From Amorphophallus konjac (lineage: Eukaryota > Streptophyta > Magnoliopsida > Alismatales > Araceae), in the NCBI GenBank assembly GCA_022559845.1, contig CM040118.1, positions 156,632,331 to 156,696,330 on the forward strand: a DNA stretch of 64,000 bases, given 5' to 3'. Below the pieces are notes generated by a model. The model saw only the letters and a list, made by a program, of their open reading frames with translations. It searched no databases and had not been told where the DNA came from. Shown in pieces: positions 1 through 8,939 of this stretch. The position numbers and the translations under genes are program-made. Every line of letters starts with the position of its first letter. Positions within the stretch are counted from its first letter, which is position 1.

Positions 1-470
1 GAATTTTAGTTACATAAGTAACCACTAATCCTGTGGGTTTCTAATTAACCATTGTGTGTGTTGAAGTGGAAATAGTAATGGGAATGGTTTATACACTTGG
101 ATTGAGTGTAGGGACCATTGTTCTTCAATTTTGGATTGAGGAACACCGGGCTTAATTTGAGATCATAGGGTTGCATGCATGGGTCATTGGTTCCCCAAAA
201 ATATAGTTTTCAATTCGATTAGGTTGAATGGGTCGATCCCCTAACGGTCCGGATCGATCCTCGGTTCAAAAAACAACTAAAACGGGTCTGCTGGCATATG
301 GGTCGACCCATTGGGTCGACCCTTGAAAAAACCAGGGTCTGCCTATGTGATGGGTCGACCCCTGGGGTCGACCCCTGCATGACAGACTGCTGTCTATGGA
401 ATGGGGCGACCACATGGGTCGACCCCCACCTACCCGCTGTATGGGTCGACCCCATGGGTTGACCCTCGGG
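1..470. other. LTR-like fragment without genes
   Basis: No coding potential is convincing here. The right half (about 220-470) is filled with near-palindromic GGGTCGACCC words. The same word occurs in the U3 part of element B's LTR near 42665-42705, which suggests that this stretch is the U3 part of a related Copia-type LTR cut off at the window start. The left 200 bases show nothing recognisable. Confidence 0.4.
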
Positions 471-475
471 CAGAC
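220..475. repeat. Cluster of about ten GGGTCGACCC-like palindromes
   Basis: About ten copies of GGGTCGACCC or one- to two-base variants lie at roughly 230, 251, 300, 313, 353, 365, 402, 415, 443 and 457. Several come in pairs separated by two or three bases. Each is self-complementary, so the strand is undefined. The array runs directly into the antisense ORF remnant at about 471, so the open reading frame that spans the junction is a chance fusion. Confidence 0.75.
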
Positions 476-780
476 AAGTTAGTCGAGGCGGAGCGGGAGA
501 AGGCCGAGCTCACTAGTAGGGTGGGATCGGCCGGGGTGGAGGGTCTCGAGCAGTACAAAAGCTCAGAGGCCTACCAAGTTGACCTTAAGGAGGCTGCCCT
601 TCCCTACTACGAGTCAGCACTTCACCGGGGCATCCGCAAGGGGTTCAAGCAAGGCTACGACCGGGCTGTCTTTTATGCCGAGGAGCAGGCGTCCGGGGTA
701 GTTGACTTCCCGTCCGAGCAATGCTATGACTCGGACTTGTCATCCTCTAGTTCCTCTGCTTCGACGCTGGATGAATAGGA
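471..780 (+). pseudogene. 3' end of antisense extra ORF of Gypsy-1 (truncated)
   Basis: About 100 codons of a larger ORF remain, ending with TAG at 776-778. The product begins in a Lys/Glu-rich helical stretch likely to be a coiled coil. It continues with a segment around KSSEAYQVDLKEAALPYYES and ends in a Ser-rich acidic tail. Such C-termini are familiar to me from extra ORFs labelled putative gypsy-type transposon protein in Tat-like elements. It lies antisense to pol and downstream of it, like the fuller copy in Gypsy-2. The 5' part is missing; the palindrome-rich piece abuts it at about 470. Its function is unknown. Confidence 0.55.
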
Positions 781-2189
781 TCACGGGGGCTCTTCGTCTG
801 AGGGGTCACCAACTCCTGATGCCTCGGGAGGGCAGGCAACCGAGGCAGTTCCCATGCCGGTGGGGTCAGTGCCAGGGTCAGCCGTCACCGAGGGTGCCGG
901 AGGCAGACCATTTGAGCCCTCCACTTCCGAGCTTCAAGGTGGGCCAGATGCCTGATGTGTCTGCTTTGCTTCCTCTTTTTGTATGTCTTTTTCCTTTTGA
1001 AAAAAAAACTTTCTCCTTTGTGTAGAAAAATAGATCAGGCAATAGCATTGGGACGAAGACTTAACTGTTCCGTATCGCCATTGCCGTATTTTGTTCAGCG
1101 TATCTGCAGTGGTTGGAAAGAGCCGATACTTTCTGTGTGGATCTCGCCTCATGGTTGGGTGAGCGTCTGACAGGGTGTCTTTCCATTTTCTCATGCTTTG
1201 AATGCTTGGCCGCTTCGTGTGTCCCGCTGGAGGCAGAAATGAGAAGTTTGAGGTGACCGTTCGTGGGGAGAGATCCCTCTGGCGTGTTTTCGAGGAGAGA
1301 ATCATTTAAGGCAAATAGCCTCCCTTCGCCTATAAAAGGTCTGAAGGGCGTCCCTTCCTCTCCACCGCTTAGGGTTTTCCCTGACAGTCTTTCCTCATTC
1401 TTTCTTCACGTAGCGTTGTGCCGTTATATTTGGAGCATGGAAGATGCCCCGGAAGATGAAGCTACCAATGACGGAGGGCAGAGAGTCCTTGCTACTTCGG
1501 GTTTGAAGGAGGTCCGACGGCCGACGGACGGGTTTAAAGAAGGTCTGACGTGTGGAGGCACGTCATCTTCTTTTTATCAGTTCTGGCAGCGCTTGCAGTG
1601 GGGCGAGATGGTGGACGGATGGGGGCATTAGGCATCCCTACCGCCCGTCCCTTCCTGCTCGCTCCATGGAGGGGAGGAGGAAGCCAATTAAGCTCCCTCC
1701 TTCCCGGGCTTTCCCCTGCCTCCTCGTCCAGCTCTGCTGGTTTCTTTTTCCCCCCCGCAGCCTCTTTTTCCCTCTTCTGCTCTTCTCATCATTTCTTTCA
1801 CTCTTCGGAGGGTGCCTGCACTCTCTTCATTCCAAAGAGTTGGCAGGTTGGCGGGGATGATGCTTTCATATGCGTTCCCTCTCCCCTTTCTTTTCCAAGT
1901 TCAACATGGAAGGTAGCCTTCTCCTTCCTAATCCCTCTATCACCTTTATCCCGAGCGGCCCGAGTCAACGGGGTCGACTACCCTTTATCCGAGCCAGTTT
2001 CTACACGAGGTAGAGTCAGTGGCTGGACGCAGGAAGGTCAACCGAGTCAGCCGAGCGATGGGCTCATACGGCGACGCCATATGGATTTTTTGCTTTTTTG
2101 ACATGTATTTTATTGGCTTCGGCCTTCCTGATGTACAAGCGAGTTGTTTGAATAAAAGAAAGGAGCCTTTTGTTTTATCTCATGTCGTT
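781..2189. other. Spacer between antisense ORF remnant and Gypsy-1 integrase
   Basis: No convincing gene. After the ORF remnant come a T-rich tail (955-1025) and a plus-strand TATAAAAG at about 1331 followed by an ATG at 1438 with a 64-codon ORF (1438-1631). These could be the promoter and first exon of another antisense extra gene. A pyrimidine-rich stretch follows (1730-1830). An AATAAA at about 2151 may be a polyadenylation signal for such a plus-strand transcript, which would converge with the end of pol. All of this is weak. Confidence 0.3.
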
Positions 2190-2206
2190 TACACAATGCT
2201 CAGTAT

Positions 2207-3225
2207 TCTGAAGTAGAACTTGTGTAGTGTAGTCGCGCTCCAGGTCCGAGGGATGAGCTCTCCTTCCATGGTGGATAGACGGTATGCTCCTTTTCCGAGC
2301 GTCTCGACCACTCGGTAGGGGCCTTCCCAATTATGGGATAACTTGCCCGCCGCCTCAAGTGGTCGAGAGGCTTCGGTTTTCATGAGGATGAAGTCTCCCG
2401 GCTGAAAGTGTCTATCTCGGACTTTGGCGTTGTAGTATCAAGTGAGGCGGCGTTGGTATTCCGTTGCTCAGATGCTGGCAATCTCTCGGACTTCATCTGC
2501 TAGGTCGAGCATTTCAAGCAGTTTCTGGTCGTTTGTCTCGGACGAGAAGCAGATGACTCGGAGGGAGGGGTTGCCAATCTTCAACAGGATCACGGCCTCG
2601 GTGCCGTATACCAGCTGAAAGGGGCTTTCACTGGTTACCGTTCTGGGAGTCGTTCTATGTGACCAAAGTACGTTTGGTAATTCCTCAAGCCAACTGCCCT
2701 TGGCTTTGCCAAGCCTAGTCTTGATGCCTTTTAAGATAGTCTTATTGGCATTTTTGACCAGCCCGTTAGCCTGAGGGTGGGCGACCGAGGTGAAGTGATT
2801 GCGAATGCCCAGGTCGGCACATCTGTCTCGGAAATAACGAGAATCAAATTATCGACCATTATCCCTTACTATCACCCGGGGGATGCCGTAACGACAGATG
2901 ATCGACTTCCAGATGAAATTCCAGATGACTATCTCGGTGATCCTTGCTGTGGCTTCGGCCTCGATCCACTTAGTGAAGTAATCGATGGTGATGATAATGA
3001 ACTTCTTCTGGGCCTGGGCCATGGGGAATGGCCCGAGGATGTCGATTCCCCAGCGAGCGAAAGGATAAGGCTCGACTAGGGTGATGAGCTCTGTTGCTGG
3101 CCGATGGACCAAGTGGTCAAATCGCTGGCACCGGTCACAGTGTTGTGTGTACGTCGAGCTGTCGCGCTGTAGAGTGGGCCACCAATAACTTATCCGTAGC
3201 AAGATCCTAGCGAGCGACCTATCTC
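2207..3225 (-). pseudogene. Gypsy-1 integrase
   Basis: Integrase joins element cDNA to host DNA. The zinc-binding segment is partly visible (HCDRCQ, near 3130). The first catalytic Asp is in WGIDILGPF and the second in VRDNG. The position of the catalytic Glu (after PQANG) is Lys here, codon at 2753-2755. The C-terminal part ends with the usual WEGPYRV and GAYRL motifs and shows no chromodomain. The segment is out of frame with the upstream RNase H, has a TGA directly after the second Asp motif, and has more stops further on. It is not functional as it stands. Confidence 0.8.
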
Positions 3226-3960
3226 CTAAACTTTGTGGACTTCTTCGATCGCTCGGTTGGCTTCGTCGGTGCTGAGGCACTTCAAGAGTGGACCGGAGAA
3301 GGATCTCCGGTAGAGAGCGCCATCCAGAGTGACGAATCGCCGAGCTTGGTACTTCAATCTTCGGGCTTCCCGAGGGTTGGGGGGCTCCTGAAAATCTTGG
3401 AGCCACGACAGGTAAGGGGTATGCCAGTCGCTTGGGGAGGCCGAGTCAACAGCTAGGAGCTCCGAATCGATGCTCGGCCACTCTAGCTCTTCGAGAAGGA
3501 CCGATCGAGTACCCTCGGGGTCAAGAGAGGAGGCCAGCCGAGTCAGGGCGTCCACTCGGGAGTTTTCCTCTCGAGCTATTCGGACTACCTCAAAAATCTC
3601 AAACTGTTGTGCCACGGTCTTGACCAGCTGGAGGTATTTGATCATCGGTGCTTCTCGAGCTTCATAACCGCCGTTGACCTGGCTAGTGACCAGTTGGGAG
3701 TCAGTGTGAATCCTGACTCGCTCAGCCCCAAACCGCCGGGCCATGCGGGCTCCCGATACGAGGGCCTCATACTCGGAAGCGTTGTTAGATGCTTGGAAGT
3801 TAGACTTCAGGCTGTACTGTAGCTCTGCTCCTTCGGGGGACTTCAGGAGGATCCCGGCACTGCTCCCGGCTGAGTTGGAGGATCCGTTGACGAACAGTTC
3901 CCAGGTCGGCCCAGGCGTGGACGGAGATCTTTCTTCAGTCGAGATGGTGCTCTCGGCGAT
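3226..3960 (-). pseudogene. Gypsy-1 second (archaeal-like) RNase H and connection to integrase
   Basis: After the RT-linked RNase H, a second RNase H domain begins with WELFVNGSSN and continues through SNNASEYEAL, VRIHTDSQLV and ENSRVDALTRLAS. Such a second domain (aRH) is a mark of Tat-lineage elements and is thought to help remove RNA during reverse transcription. The first catalytic Asp of the usual D-G-S-S motif is Asn here (codon about 3885-3893), while Glu and the other Asp residues remain. A connection segment follows and the frame breaks at about 3226. The same frame holds gag, protease and RT upstream. Confidence 0.75.
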
Positions 3961-5247
3961 GAAGTCAGCGAGCGCCTGACCTTTGATATCCGAGCGAGAC
4001 TGATACGATATATCGTAGGCCCCGAGCATGATGGCCCACTTGACGAGGCGTCCCGAGGCTTCAGGGTGAGCGAGGATCCTCTTCAATGGTTCATCGGTCA
4101 GCACGGTGATGAAGTGCCCTTGGAAATAGGGTCAGAGGTGCTTGGCCGAGGTAACCAACGCTAGCACGAGTCTCTCGGTTGCGGGGTACCTTCTTTCAAC
4201 CTCATTGAGCACCTTGCTGGTGTAATAGATCGGTCTCTCGACTCCCGAGTCATTTCTGACTAGGACCGAGCTAACTGTAGATGGAGTCGCCGAGAGATAG
4301 AGATGTAAGGTTTCACATGGGACGGGCTTGGAAAGCACTGGAGGCGAAGCCAGGAACTCCTTAAGCTCGGCGAACACCTTTTGGCATTCCTCATCCCACG
4401 TGAATGTAGCAGATGCCATTTTAGGCCCCCTTAACAGTTTGAAGAAGGGTAGGCATCCTTCAGCCACGCGGGACAGGAATATTTTGAGCGCGGCAATGCG
4501 CCCGGTAAGGCGTTGAACATCTTTGATGCAGGTGGGTGGGCGCATGTCCAGGATGGCCTGGACCTTGTCGGGGTTGGCCTCGATCCCACGCTGGGTGACT
4601 AAGAAGCCCAAGAATTTCCCGAACCTTACTCCGAAGGTGCACTTGGCAGGGTTGAGCTTCATGTTGTACTTCAGGAGGGTGTCGAAGGTTTCAGCTAGGT
4701 CAACGAAGTGGTCCTCGGCCTTGGGGGTCTTCATGAGCATGTCGTCAATATAGGACTCGACGTTCCGACCGAGTTGTCTCTCGAACATATGATTGACCAG
4801 CCTCTGGTATGTGGCTCCAGCGTTCTTCAACCCGAAAGGCATCCGGGTGTAGCAGTATACGCCGAAGTCGGTGATAAAGACGGTCTTCTCGATGTCTTCT
4901 GGAGTCATTCTGATTTGATGGTAACCTGAATAGGCATCTAGGAAGCTGAGTGTCTCATTGCCCGAGGTTGAGTCAACCAGTTGGTCGATGCTCGGTAACG
5001 GATGACAGTCCTTTGGAGTAGCCTTATTCAAGTTGGTGAAGTCCACGCACATTCGCCACTTTCCCGAAGCTTTTGGTACCAGGATGACGTTAGCCAGCCA
5101 TGTCGGGTATAGGACCGATCTGAAAAGACCAGTCTTTTGCCCCTTGGTGACTTGCTCCTTGATGATCGCCTGCTTCTCTGGTGCGTGCTTCCTTCTGCAT
5201 TGTTGTACGGCTTTGATGGTTGGATCGAGGTTGAGCTTATGCATCAC
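3961..5247 (-). pseudogene. Gypsy-1 reverse transcriptase and RNase H
   Basis: This is an RVT_1-type reverse transcriptase followed by the linked RNase H, which copy element RNA into DNA. Visible motifs in order are WRMCVDFTNLN, SFLDAYSGYHQI, MPFGLKNAGATYQR, the catalytic YIDDM (4739-4753), LGFLVTQRGIEANPDK, and the RNase H start FTWDEECQKVF. Key RT aspartates are intact. One in-frame stop near 4130 interrupts the RNase H, after which the frame continues. Length and motif spacing are normal for Ty3/Gypsy elements. Confidence 0.9.
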
Positions 5248-5295
5248 CGTCTCCTCTGGTATCCCAGGGAGTTGATCATCAGACCATGCAAAGAC

Positions 5296-5940
5296 TCAGA
5301 CGTACGCGGAAAGAAACTCTTTGTATTGCTGTTGGGCTTCAGATGTTAGGTCGGCTCCAATCTTTACTCCCAGGGTCGGGTCATCGTTTAAGAAAACCGC
5401 TAGCAATTCGCCTCCAGGCTCGACGGTTACGGATTTTTCCTCAACTTCCCGGGGGCCCATGTTCTTCCCGTCCGGCCTTGTGGCTTCAACCGAGATATTG
5501 TAGCACCTTCTGGCCATGGCCTGGTTACCTCGAACCTCCCCCAACCCATTTTTGGTGGGGAACTTCATCTTTTGGTGATAGGTAGAAGGCACTGCTTTCG
5601 TTCGGCTGAGGATCCCTCGATCGAAGATTGTATTGTATGCTATCATACCCTTGATCACTATGAAGTCCGCCATAACCGTAACGGTCTTGGGTGGGGTGCC
5701 AAGAGTAACCGGCAGGCTGAGGGCTCCCTCGAGATAAGTGGCCTGGCCATTGAACCCGTACAGGGAGGTTCAGATCGGGCGGAGTTTAGACGGATCCTCC
5801 CCCATCTTGAGGGAACATTCATAGGATAATACATTGGGGGCACTTCCATTGTCAACTAGAATCATGTCTACGTTACAATAGTTTATTGTGGCCGATATGA
5901 CTAGGGCGTCATCATGCGGGGTGGTCAGCCCTTCCAGGTC
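5296..5940 (-). pseudogene. Gypsy-1 aspartic protease region and linker
   Basis: The protease would cut the Gag-Pol polyprotein. A VDMILVDNGSAPNVL segment near 5870-5830 is the retroviral-type active-site region, with Asp present and the usual following residues changed. Further on, MADFIVIKG, YNTIFDRGIL, KAVPSTYHQKMKFPT and ARRCYN match the conserved block seen between protease and RT in Tat-like elements. The segment is in the same frame as gag and RT, with stops near 5941, about 5780 and 5296. Confidence 0.7.
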
Positions 5941-7355
5941 TCAGTCGGAGAAGACTATGACCTGAGGCTCACTTAGCTGGGCCTTGAGAGGCTCGACGGC
6001 TCGGCTCACCCGCTCAGCATGACGCTTCCTTCCTCGGCCACTGTCCCCTCCTGATGCAGGTCCTCCAGCGATGATGTTGATATGGACCCCACGAGGGGCG
6101 TTGTCAATTTCCTCTGGGGCGCCTCGGTCCTCCTTATGCCCGGCCACAAATCGGGATAGGTGTCCTTGGTGGACGAGGCGCTCGATCTCATCCTGCAGCT
6201 GATGGCAATCGCCGGTGTGATGCCCGTGGTCGCTGTGGAACAGGCAATGTTGGCTGCGATTGCGGCTTTTTGACCTCATTGGCTCGGGTTGGCGGATGAG
6301 GCCTGAGCCTTTGATGTCTTCATATATTTTGTACACTAGAGCGGTTAGGGGAGTGTACCGCTCGTACTTCCTGGATGGTTCTTTGTGCTCCCCGTCTCGG
6401 TTCCGCCTCTTTCCTTGGTCCGAGCTTGACTCGGGTGCTCGCTTCTTGTCCCCCTCCTGACCCGAGCCGGTTGCACCTCAGCATGCGCTGAGAACTTCTT
6501 CGCACTCAGCATGGCGTAAGGCCAGTGTCACTAGCTCGACAAGGGTCGAGGGAGGGTGGAGGACAAGTTCGTGGCTGAGGTTCTCATCCCGGGTGCCTCC
6601 GGTCAGCGTGGTTATGGCCGAGGCTACATCCAGGCGGGGGATTCTCAGGGCTTCCGATTTGAATCGATTGACGAAGGCCCAAAGTCTCTCCCCTTGCGCC
6701 TGTTTGAGAGCCAAAAGCCCCGCTACCGACCTCGGGGGGCCGCTGCCGGCGAAACTCTCCTTGAATACTCGCCCAAACTGCTTGAAGTCTCGGATGGATC
6801 CGAGGGCGAGGGCTCAGAACCATGCTTGGGCGCCTTGGACCAAGGTGGTCGCAAAGGCTCGGCATTTGATGGCGTCGGAAGCTCTATGAAGGGTCATCAG
6901 GGCGTCGAAGCTGTCGAAGTGGTCGACCGGGTCGCCTTGGCCGTCGTAAGGCTTGAAGGTTGGGATGGAGGTTCTGGGAGATACCTCTGCCTTCAAGATA
7001 TAGTCAGAGAACGGGGATCTCTCCTCGTCCTCTGGTGAAGAGGTCTTCTGCAAGGCTCGTAAGGCGCTCTCCTGTGCCGCGAAGCGCCTCTCAAACTCTC
7101 GTAGACGGAGGGACAACTCCGGCTGTTTTTGCACAGTAGGGCTAAGGGGGCGTGATGACAGGTTGTCCTGGTGCTCCCTGGGGACTTCGATCTCCGGGAG
7201 TGGACGGCGTGCCCCATGTTTACCCCGTTTCGGTGTGGAGGAGGCCTCTTGCTCGGGAGGGGGGGCTTGTGAGGGTCCTTCTGCCTTGTTGCGAATAAGC
7301 TACTTCCCTCAAAGGGTGAAGTGACCTCCGACGGTGTGCTGGGACACGTTCGCGC

Positions 7356-7384
7356 GGGGGGGGGGGGGGGGGGGGGGGGGGGGG
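7356..7384. repeat. G(29) homopolymer
   Basis: There are twenty-nine consecutive G on the plus strand, encoding a proline run in Gypsy-1 gag on the minus strand. A run of this length is prone to polymerase slippage and to sequencing or assembly error, so its true length is doubtful. Confidence 0.9.
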
Positions 7385-7670
7385 CTCTCGGGAGGGGCGC
7401 GTGACCTTCCTTCCCTGGCCGCCTGAGTCCTCATGAGTTCCACGAGGACATCATGTTTTACGTTGAGGGCTTGGAAGGCGTCAGCGCCGCCGTTAAGCGG
7501 TACCCCTACCGCGGCGGCGAAAGGGGGCGGTCCGTCGGTGGGGGTGCTGGCATTGGAGGGGGGATTTTTTGAGGCTTGAGAAGGGCCTTCTCCCGCCGCC
7601 ACCATGGTCTTTCCCCTGTCACCGGCGGACCTCCTCCCTGAACTTATTCGCACCATACTGGCTTTTCGGT

Positions 7671-7691
7671 TGTTTCCCACAAACGGCGCTA
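7671..7691 (-). other. Likely primer-binding region of Gypsy-1
   Basis: On the minus strand a GCGCCGTTTGTGGGAA sequence starts two bases after ...CCACA. It resembles the GGCGCCGTCTGTGGGAA word that follows the 5' LTR in many plant Gypsy elements. It sits directly upstream of gag, as a primer site should. The LTR would therefore end at 7692. Confidence 0.6.
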
Positions 7692-8475
7692 TGTGGAGAG
7701 GGGGATTTCTGTAGCCCATCTAAGAGCAGCCAAACTAGGTCCATCAGGACCAAACGAGGCTGAGCTCATCCAAGTGACAGCCCCACAGGGCCCACTTGGG
7801 CTAAAAAGCCCACTAAGATTACTCGGGATCTAATCCTTCCTCGGCGACCCTTAGGCTCGGAAGGCCCGAGCGTCGGTCAGAACGGAGGAAAACCCATGCC
7901 CGAGTTATCCCCTCATCGGGATAGAGGCAAGCGCTCAGGGCCCACTCCGACCTATCTCCATCCGAGCTATGCCTATCGCCCGGACAGGGTTGGCACCTTT
8001 TATGCTCAGTTTGACCGATGATTGCTTATCCACATTGCCGTTGAGAGCCCTTTATGAGCAGGAGTTTATGAGGATAAGGGACCCATGATCCCTCAAGGCT
8101 ATAAAGATCTCACGATGAGGACGTAAAGACCCCACGATGAGGACGTAACTCCCGCCTGAAACTCCTCAGCTTACGGGACTCATGAGGCGAGCACACTATA
8201 TAAACCTGGGACTCCCTCCAGTGAAAGGTAAGGGTAATACACACCTAAAATCCCCTGAGTAGGAACCACTTCACCACCTAGGTGTAGGGGGATCTCGCGC
8301 ACCTCTTTCTACCTCCCTCCCTATCTTCCACCATTGCTCTACTGACGTAAGCATCGGAGGGTTTTCCCCAGGGAACCTCCCCTGGGCCCTCTGATTCGTT
8401 TCCCTTTCTCTACACTTCACTATTCGGTGATCATCTACCCCGCTCGGGAGCCACGCAAGATCACGCCCCATCAAT
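7692..8475 (+). mobile_element. Gypsy LTR-like block in plus orientation
   Basis: No ORF is convincing. A plus-strand TATATAAA at 8197-8204 is followed about 150 bases later by a GACGTAAGCATCGGAGGG segment (8344-8361). That combination looks like the promoter and R/U5 part of a Tat-like Gypsy LTR read on the plus strand. The block sits where Gypsy-1 (minus strand) should have its own 5' LTR. The orientation conflict could mean an inversion, a separate LTR, or an error in my reading. A near-repeat (CACGATGAGGACGTAA, about 8110 and 8133) lies upstream of the TATA box. Boundaries are approximate. Confidence 0.5.
8197..8204 (+). promoter_or_regulatory. TATA box of LTR-like block
   Basis: TATATAAA followed by a short transcribed-looking region. 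It supports the plus orientation of the block 7692-8475. Confidence 0.5.
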
Positions 8476-8939
8476 CCTTTACAAGATAGTGTGTGAATCC
8501 TCACAGACGTAGGTCACCGTCGTTGCATCTGAACCACCTAAAAATTATTATCCTTGGTGTGGTTTGATCCTTTTCTCCTACCCCCGTTTTGTGCTAGCTC
8601 TCAATATATCACTCTCTTGCGTTTTCCATTCAAATCTAGCATAATTTGTCATTTCTACATTAGATCTTTGGTATATTAAAAGGTAGGTTCGGATTGACAA
8701 GGCCATTCTTGTCAAGAAGATAATACCTTGCGTGAGTAGAATCTTCACATTTATATCTCCGTCATAATACCAAGGATCTGTTGTGTGTGATAGGTTTTGA
8801 TAGATCTATTTATTATTTCATCAGATCTAAGTCTCTAAAAGGCAATTTCATCATATCTGTTTAATTCTGGTAAAAGTTTTGTAAAATTTGTAATCACCCA
8901 ATTCACCCCCCCTCTTGGGTGTCATTAATCGCGAGACTT
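8476..8939 (+). mobile_element. 3' end fragment of a Copia-type LTR
   Basis: The fragment carries the GAACCACCTAAAAAT landmark (8531-8545). About 360 bases later comes the C-rich hairpin CACCCAA-loop-TTGGGTG (8895-8921), the same order seen at the 3' ends of the LTRs of A, B, C and F. No primer-binding site follows, so the fragment is cut off from its element. The rest is AT-rich and non-coding. Confidence 0.6.

Larger units (their letters stand above)
471..7691 (-). mobile_element. Gypsy-1: Tat-like Ty3/Gypsy retrotransposon, degenerate
   Basis: The minus strand reads gag (7719 to 5941), protease region, reverse transcriptase with RNase H, a second RNase H, and integrase ending near 2207. 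A primer-binding-type sequence lies at 7671-7691. A plus-strand ORF remnant (471-780) lies downstream of pol and faces it. Extra RNase H plus an antisense extra ORF is typical of the Tat lineage of plant Gypsy elements. Gag through RNase H share one frame with several in-frame stops, and a frameshift separates RNase H from integrase. The 3' LTR was not identified and the left boundary is approximate. Confidence 0.8.
5941..7719 (-). pseudogene. Gypsy-1 gag (capsid and nucleocapsid)
   Basis: Gag forms the particle and binds RNA. The N-terminal part is Pro-rich because of a 29-base C run on this strand. The capsid-like core (7134-6478) carries IPTFKPYDGQGDPVDHF, CRAFATTLVQGAQAWF and LKQAQGERLWAFVNRF, typical of the retrotrans_gag family. 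A zinc-knuckle-like motif follows at about 6250-6190 (CLFHSDHGHHTGDC), with the GHLSRFV segment usual in this lineage. In-frame TGA codons lie at about 6815 and 6478. The true start is uncertain; the frame opens at 7719, but the ATG at about 7661 is more plausible because the primer site lies upstream of it. Confidence 0.8.

Noticed and set aside
1438..1631. 64-codon ORF after a TATA box as a host gene
   Set aside because: Too short, no domain, and placed inside Gypsy-1; at most a first exon of an antisense extra gene.
2777..6889. Plus-strand ORFs across Gypsy-1 pol
   Set aside because: They are shadows of minus-strand pol and gag frames.
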